A DNA stretch of 64,000 nt from Stenopsyche tienmushanensis (lineage: Eukaryota; Arthropoda; Insecta; Trichoptera; Stenopsychidae). A program made the position numbers and the translations under genes. The notes below the pieces were generated by a model. The model was given only the letters and a program-made list of their open reading frames with translations, had not been told where the DNA came from and did not search any database. Below, piece by piece: positions 59,171 through 64,000 of the stretch (its first letter is position 1; each line of letters opens with the position of its first letter). The DNA is taken from positions 310,001 to 374,000 of the forward strand of contig WACJ01000095.1 in the NCBI GenBank assembly GCA_008973525.1, given 5' to 3'.

Positions 59171-60624
59171 AGTAGTTTATGTAAATTATTGCCAAAAGAA
59201 CGTGGTCTATTTTTGATACAAGATGGCTAGGGCTTTAGTAGACGTAACTAAAGTAGTAGCGCAGGAACTCGATTGAAGAATTGCAACTTCTAAAATATTA
59301 AAGATTTAAAAAATTGTTATAAATGTCAACAACAACATCAACGCGGTAGACCGACATTTTGTTGATTTGAAATATAGAAACAACAAAACGAGAAAGAATC
59401 AGCTTTGTAGGAATAATTACATAAATAATGCGCGTAAGTCTGTCAATAATTTATCTTAGAAAAGAAGCTGTATTTGCTTCGATATACCTATTTCTCGCCC
59501 TGGATTCCGGTTTCGGAATGTCGTTCCTTCTAAAAAAATTATTTCGTAAGCGCGATTATAATTCATTTTGAATACTTGTTCGAATTTAAATAATAATTAA
59601 TTATGATGTTCTTATTGAACGCGGCCCGCTACGTTCCATTGGGTCCGCGACAGTATTCTAATTTAATCATTCGCGTAATTTGGCGAAAATCCAGGTCACT
59701 AATAAAATATTGGACGTGTTTAAAAAGTTGCTCTTAGAATATTAAAAGTATGCAAATTCAACCCATTCTAAATCTCATCAATCACCTCGTTTTTAGCCCC
59801 AAAGAAAGACGAAATCACTAAGCATTACATTAAGGCGTAACTTTGGCAGGCGGGCGCCCTTTGAATTCGTCGCCCTAGGACGCCCCTGAGTTTTTGTTAA
59901 TTATTCAAATAACCTTGATATTTAAATTTCTACTTCTTTCCCTTTATTGTTTTAGGTCGTTAATAGTCACGAGCGTTGACTCACACAATAACTTTGGATT
60001 AAGCGCATTAATTGCGTTGGATTTTTCCCCATTTATGGGGAGTTTCGCTCTCAGACCATAGGGAAACTTATTTTGATGAATGGCTGCGTATTATATTAAA
60101 ACCGGGTTGAATGAAGGGAAATTTATTAAGCATTTAAATTTTGATATGATACGGCGAATAAATATTAATTTATATCCCCCCTGTTTGATAATTTATGCAA
60201 ACTATCAATCAGTTTAATTGAAAATTTTGCACATCAAAGAAAAAGCCATTGGCGAAATATGTTGCGGATTAGAGCTAGAATTGATGAAGAAGTGGAATAT
60301 TGAAAAAGCAGTGTAAAGCCAGGCGGTGGATTTCATTGAAAGTCTATGAGTAAATTCAATTTGAAGAACTATGCGGGAGAAGTTTGTATTAAAAAGGATA
60401 GAGGTGGATATTGGAAAAAAATGGAGAATAATATTCACAAAAGGCTTTGTTAAATCAGCACGATTCGATTCAAGTGCATTTCGTCCATTGATCATTCATC
60501 TTTGATAATATTATTATTTTAATGCATTCAAATTATTAAATAAAATTATACTATTTTTATAACATATACTGAATTGAGAATGAATAACTCAACAACCTAT
60601 GGAGCTACGTTAGTTATGTTAGTG
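59171..60624. other. No gene seen
   Basis: A short GC-rich block at 59845-59890 (minus strand CAGGGGCGTCCTAGGGCGAC) resembles a hAT element end. Nothing else was supported. Confidence 0.35.
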
Positions 60625-60638
60625 ATTTTAACAAATCT
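60625..60638. repeat. Target-site duplication, left copy
   Basis: ATTTTAACAAATCT, identical to 63232-63245, flanks the R1-clade insertion. Confidence 0.9.
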
Positions 60639-63231
60639 TTTTTTTTTTTTTTTTTTTTTTTCTGTGGGCGAGAAAATCTTCGCAAGACGCCCAGTGAAGC
60701 TGGGCAGTGTAGGATTCACGATTGTTCGGTCGTGCCTGCCCACTAAACCCGCCCTTGTCCTTCTCTGTCCTCCTGGTATTGTTTTCCACATTGCTTCGGG
60801 AGGACAGGTAGTCTAGCCATTTAATGGCCCTATTCTATTGTTGAAGAGGCGCTCTGCGTCTCTCTCTTTCACTGTCTTCTTTGGCGCTCATGATGTCTTC
60901 TACATAGTCGCGCCAAAGGTCCCAGTTCTTCTTACTTTCCATCATGCTGTGGACCATGTTGTCGATATTTAGCTCGGCCACCCCGAGTGCTTGTTTCAGC
61001 AGTTCTCTCTGGGGTGCCCAAGCCTCACAGCCTATGATGGTGTGCTCTGCGTCATCTGCTACCGCTTCGCAGTGGTGGCATTTGGGTGATTCTTCTTTGC
61101 CGATCCACCTCAGGTACGCACCGAAGCATCCGTGTCCGGTGAGCACCTGGGTTAGGCGGTATGTAGTTTCGCCGTATTTTCTGGCCCTCCACCGGCTTAC
61201 GACCGGTATAAGCCGATGGGTCCATCTTCCTTTTGTGGACTCATCCCATCTGCGCTGCCAGTCTTCCCTCAGTTTCTGGTCGTGTTCTCCGCGCTTTTTG
61301 GGGTCTTTGTGGTCCAAGGCCCTCTTACTTGCAATAAGGTCCAGCGGGGGGGTTCCCGCGATCACAAGCACTGCTTCTTCCGATACCGTCCTGTATGCGG
61401 CGGTAACTCGGAGCGCGCCCTGCCGCTGGACCCTGGCCATTTTCTTTCTATAGCTCTCTTTTTGGAGCGCCTCATGCCATATCGGGGCTCCGTACAGAAG
61501 TATTGAGTTTATGACTTCGTTGATGATTCTCCTTCTGCACGGCTTTGGCCCTCCGATATTGGGCATGAGTCGTCCAATCTCATTGGCCGCTTTTTGCGCC
61601 TTCTGCGCAGCTTCCTCTATATGTTGTCGAAAGGTCAGCTTGCTGTCGAGGACGATCCCGAGGTATCTCAACGTTTTGTTATACCTCACCTCGTGACTGT
61701 CCACGACGAGTTTGCTGATCCTCGGTCTCCTTCTTCTGCTGAAGATCACAGCCTCCGTTTTTTCCGCCGCTAGCTGAAGGTGATTTTCCCTCATCCATTC
61801 GTTGACTCTAGCGAGGGCTTCGTTGCCCTTTGCTTCCATTTCGAATGGATGCTTGGCTGTCACCAGCAGCGCGACGTCATCCGCGAATGCTATGAGCTCT
61901 GCTCCTTCCGGCATGTTGACCTCCAACAAGCTGTTGTAGAGGACATTCCACAGTGTAGGTCCAATGACGGATCCCTGCGGAACGCCCATCTCCAGTCTTC
62001 TATAGATCCCCGTCTCATTGTGCTTCAGTTCTCTGTCCTTGAGGTAGTCTTTTATCAGCTCCTCGGCATACCTGGGTAGCTTGAATTTCTTCTTTATTGC
62101 TTCTATAATCAGCTCCCATCTTGCCGTATTGAAGGCATTTTTTACGTCAATTGTTACCATCACGACCTCCCGACTCTTCTTGATCGTGCCGCTCCACGCT
62201 TTGCGGATTGTGTCGACTACTCTCTGTACTGCGCCCAGCGTGGAACGGCCCGGTCTGAACCCGTATTGTCTGGGAGACAGGTTCCGTTCAATAATGGGCT
62301 GGATCCTCCTCAGTATCAGTTTTTCCATGACCTTGCCAATACCGTCCAGCATGCACAGTGGTCTCATGCTCGACTTGCCCGGCTTGGGTATCAGTGCCAG
62401 CCTGGCCATTTTCCACTTTTTTATGAATATCCTTTCTGCCAAACATGCATTCAGCACTCCCAATACCATTTCCGGGCACTCGGCAATCACTAGTTTTATG
62501 ATTGCACCGGGCACGCCGTCCGGTCCTGGCGCCTTCTCCGTGCTAATGTCCCTCCCGACGATCTGGAGTTCCTCCGTGGTAAATGGCGGAGGTGGATCAT
62601 TGTCGTCTCGCTCTTCTTCCTCCACGTTACGTGTGTCTATGATTTTGGCAATGCCGGGTTTATCCGGGAAAAGCTGATTTATCTGTTCAGCAATCTTTTG
62701 CTTGTCACATTCGACCGCTCCTCCTCCCCGTAGTTTCCCCCGCACAATCTTGTACGGGAGTCCCCACGGGTTAGAGTCAAGCGTGTGACAGAGCTCTTCC
62801 CAGCAGAGTGCCTTGGATGCCTGGATCATTTTTCTCAGTTCTCTACGGTCATCTCTGTGTGCTTCCCGACACTGCTCTCTGGCTTCTTCGTCCCGAGATC
62901 TTGTCAGCCGGCGTCTACTGGATAGACAGAGTCTCCGTTGCTCGGCTATTTCCTCCGTCCACCAGTACACACCGGGTCTGCTCTTCCTGGTCGTTCTTCT
63001 TGGCATTGCCGCGTCGCAGCTCCGTTCAACGAGCCTCTGTAGTTTCGCCATTTGGTTTTCAGCGCCCTCCAGGTCCGACGCGCTTTGCTCTATTTCATTC
63101 TCTCCCGCACGGAGCGTCGTAAGGAACGTTTCTCTGCACAGTTTACGGATCGACCATCCTTTGGGTGGTTGCGTCCTCGCGCTCGTCCGTCGGCCAGTCA
63201 ATCGATAGGTGAGGTACTGGTGGTCGCTATT
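60639..63231 (-). mobile_element. 5'-truncated R1-clade non-LTR retrotransposon
   Basis: The insertion is 2593 bp and ends in a 23-base poly(A) tail (T run at 60639-60661 on the plus strand). It has a perfect 14-bp target duplication. About 170 bases of 3' UTR follow the stop. The 5' end lies inside ORF2, at the last motif of the endonuclease domain. Truncation is typical of incomplete reverse transcription. Confidence 0.93.
60835..63231 (-). CDS. R1-clade ORF2 (reverse transcriptase), 5' partial
   Basis: The frame is open from the insertion boundary to the stop at 60837-60835, about 799 codons including the partial start. It begins with SDHQYLTY, the closing SDH motif of the apurinic-type endonuclease, so the rest of that domain is missing. 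There is no native ATG at this end. The linker (NPWGLPYKIV) precedes reverse transcriptase blocks: STEKAPGPDG, SPRQYGFRPGRSTLGAV, VTIDVKNAFNTARW, GVPQGSVIGPTLWN and LIAFADDVALLV, with FADD as the catalytic aspartate pair. The C-terminal part has HGCFGAYL and a zinc motif starting KCHHCEAVADDAEHTI. RT would copy the element's RNA at a nicked target, but without the endonuclease this copy cannot move by itself. The lack of stops suggests recent insertion. Confidence 0.93.
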   Translation of the reverse strand, partial: NSDHQYLTYRLTGRRTSARTQPPKGWSIRKLCRETFLTTLRAGENEIEQSASDLEGAENQMAKLQRLVERSCDAAMPRRTTRKSRPGVYWWTEEIAEQRRLCLSSRRRLTRSRDEEAREQCREAHRDDRRELRKMIQASKALCWEELCHTLDSNPWGLPYKIVRGKLRGGGAVECDKQKIAEQINQLFPDKPGIAKIIDTRNVEEEERDDNDPPPPFTTEELQIVGRDISTEKAPGPDGVPGAIIKLVIAECPEMVLGVLNACLAERIFIKKWKMARLALIPKPGKSSMRPLCMLDGIGKVMEKLILRRIQPIIERNLSPRQYGFRPGRSTLGAVQRVVDTIRKAWSGTIKKSREVVMVTIDVKNAFNTARWELIIEAIKKKFKLPRYAEELIKDYLKDRELKHNETGIYRRLEMGVPQGSVIGPTLWNVLYNSLLEVNMPEGAELIAFADDVALLVTAKHPFEMEAKGNEALARVNEWMRENHLQLAAEKTEAVIFSRRRRPRISKLVVDSHEVRYNKTLRYLGIVLDSKLTFRQHIEEAAQKAQKAANEIGRLMPNIGGPKPCRRRIINEVINSILLYGAPIWHEALQKESYRKKMARVQRQGALRVTAAYRTVSEEAVLVIAGTPPLDLIASKRALDHKDPKKRGEHDQKLREDWQRRWDESTKGRWTHRLIPVVSRWRARKYGETTYRLTQVLTGHGCFGAYLRWIGKEESPKCHHCEAVADDAEHTIIGCEAWAPQRELLKQALGVAELNIDNMVHSMMESKKNWDLWRDYVEDIMSAKEDSERERRRAPLQQ

Positions 63232-63245
63232 ATTTTAACAAATCT
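63232..63245. repeat. Target-site duplication, right copy
   Basis: ATTTTAACAAATCT, directly after the truncated 5' end of the R1-clade element and identical to the left copy. Confidence 0.9.
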
Positions 63246-63503
63246 AATAAGTAGGATTCAACCCTCAACTCATTACAACCCAAAATATAAATATTTTAGA
63301 CTATATATAAATATTTTTGGATATATTGGATATTCTTATCAAATTTCTTCCAATATATTGGATATTCAAGCCTGCAGTATTAACTATAGAATGTTGATAT
63401 TTAGTGTATTGACTAGGATTTCTTTACTCGTGCATGAAATAACGTTTTCAATGAAAGGATTTTGTTTACGAGGATTCTCATTTTCAGGATAATAGTGATT
63501 AAA

Positions 63504-64000
63504 TTATAGTACCAATGCCTTTAAGTGTTGACTTATTCCATTCAAAACTTTCTTTTCGACGTCAGCAGCAATTAAAAATTCTTGCACAAATGAAAACATT
63601 TCTAAATTCTCCTCTTGTACGTAACAGTCCCGAAGAACCAGCTTCATTTTAAACGCAACTACTTTATTTTCCAATTTTAAAATTATTTGTACAAAGCCTC
63701 TGGAGAGTGTAAAGGTCATTAAATATACTAAATATGTCCACCATATATGCGAATTTATTCATTCATTCCTCGTCCAAAAAATGTTCTAGTAAGGCCGAGT
63801 TTCTCCCTCTTCTCTCATAAAATGCTTTGCTTCTTCTCTTAATTCAAAGGGACGTGAAATAACCTTTTCTCTCCACATCCATCTCACTTCTGCACGGGGA
63901 ATGAGATGTTATGATTTATTATTTTTGCATGGCAAATTTCTTGAAATTTGACATACTGTTTGCGGCTTTGTCTATGTCTTTGCAGCCTAATTGCGAACCG
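63504..64000 (-). pseudogene. hAT transposase (ZBED5/SCAND3-like) remnant, runs off the window
   Basis: Broken minus-strand frames contain EMDVERKGYFTSL near 63890-63850 (R-WLSRGKVL region), NKFAYMVDIFSIFNDL near 63760-63720, and then a 71-codon frame. That frame includes NKVVAFKMKLVLRDCYVQEE and ISQHLKAL, the segment after the YLADIFxxLN motif in this transposase group. Several stops are present. The copy differs from the one at 6.8-8.2 kb and continues beyond position 64000. Confidence 0.75.

Noticed and set aside
60944..63208. Several long plus-strand frames (up to 198 codons)
   Set aside because: Antisense shadows of the R1-clade ORF2, favoured by its higher GC content.

Overview
The window looks like a piece of an AT-rich arthropod nuclear genome, most likely an insect. 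It has no bacterial-style gene packing. It holds mariner, hAT and piggyBac-like DNA transposon remnants, R1-clade and RTE-like non-LTR retrotransposons, a terminal-repeat family resembling LTRs, tRNA-derived SINE-like repeats, and spliced genes with TATA + TCAGT initiator promoters. No ribosomal RNA, CRISPR array or convincing intact tRNA was seen. The species cannot be named from the sequence.

The most interesting locus is 17.9-23.3 kb. Two small spliced genes lie in tandem on the minus strand. Each has a 14-codon first exon coding for a hydrophobic signal-peptide core. Each then has a phase-0 intron and a second exon coding for an acidic/flexible spacer and a C-terminal seven-cysteine domain. 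The predicted proteins are 104 and 107 residues. Their first four cysteines fall at the same residue numbers (67, 76, 78, 86), and both have FPY at 58-60. Both promoters have a TATA box 30-31 bases before a TCAGT initiator, and both 5' UTRs are predicted to be 38 bases. I do not recognise the family. These are the only host protein-coding genes I can support.

The rest is mostly repeats. Left part (0-17.7 kb): a hAT-like MITE, an RTE-like pseudogene (4.0-4.8 kb), a hAT transposase pseudogene (6.8-8.2 kb), a CpG-rich island (9.8-10.2 kb), LTR-like copies (10.7, 13.8, 16.6 kb) and a decayed mariner (16.9-17.7 kb). Middle (20-40 kb): a mariner remnant beside the peptide genes, several MITEs, and a foldback element at 29.4-31.5 kb. 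The foldback carries a 65-bp tandem repeat core and has been split by a mariner insertion. A nested TA-flanked MITE, a hAT MITE and SINE-like copies also lie here. Right part (41-64 kb): a decayed R1-type element, two TA-flanked MITEs with TGCGA-rich ends, a probable MULE-like remnant, a second mariner copy, 65-bp repeat arrays, a TTAA-flanked MITE, and a 5'-truncated R1-clade element at 60.6-63.2 kb. That element has an open 799-codon frame and a perfect 14-bp target-site duplication. Another hAT pseudogene runs off the right edge.

The two peptide genes appear to be products of a local duplication followed by divergence of the mature peptide, while exon structure and promoter spacing were kept. 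Everything else reflects repeated waves of transposition and nested insertion.
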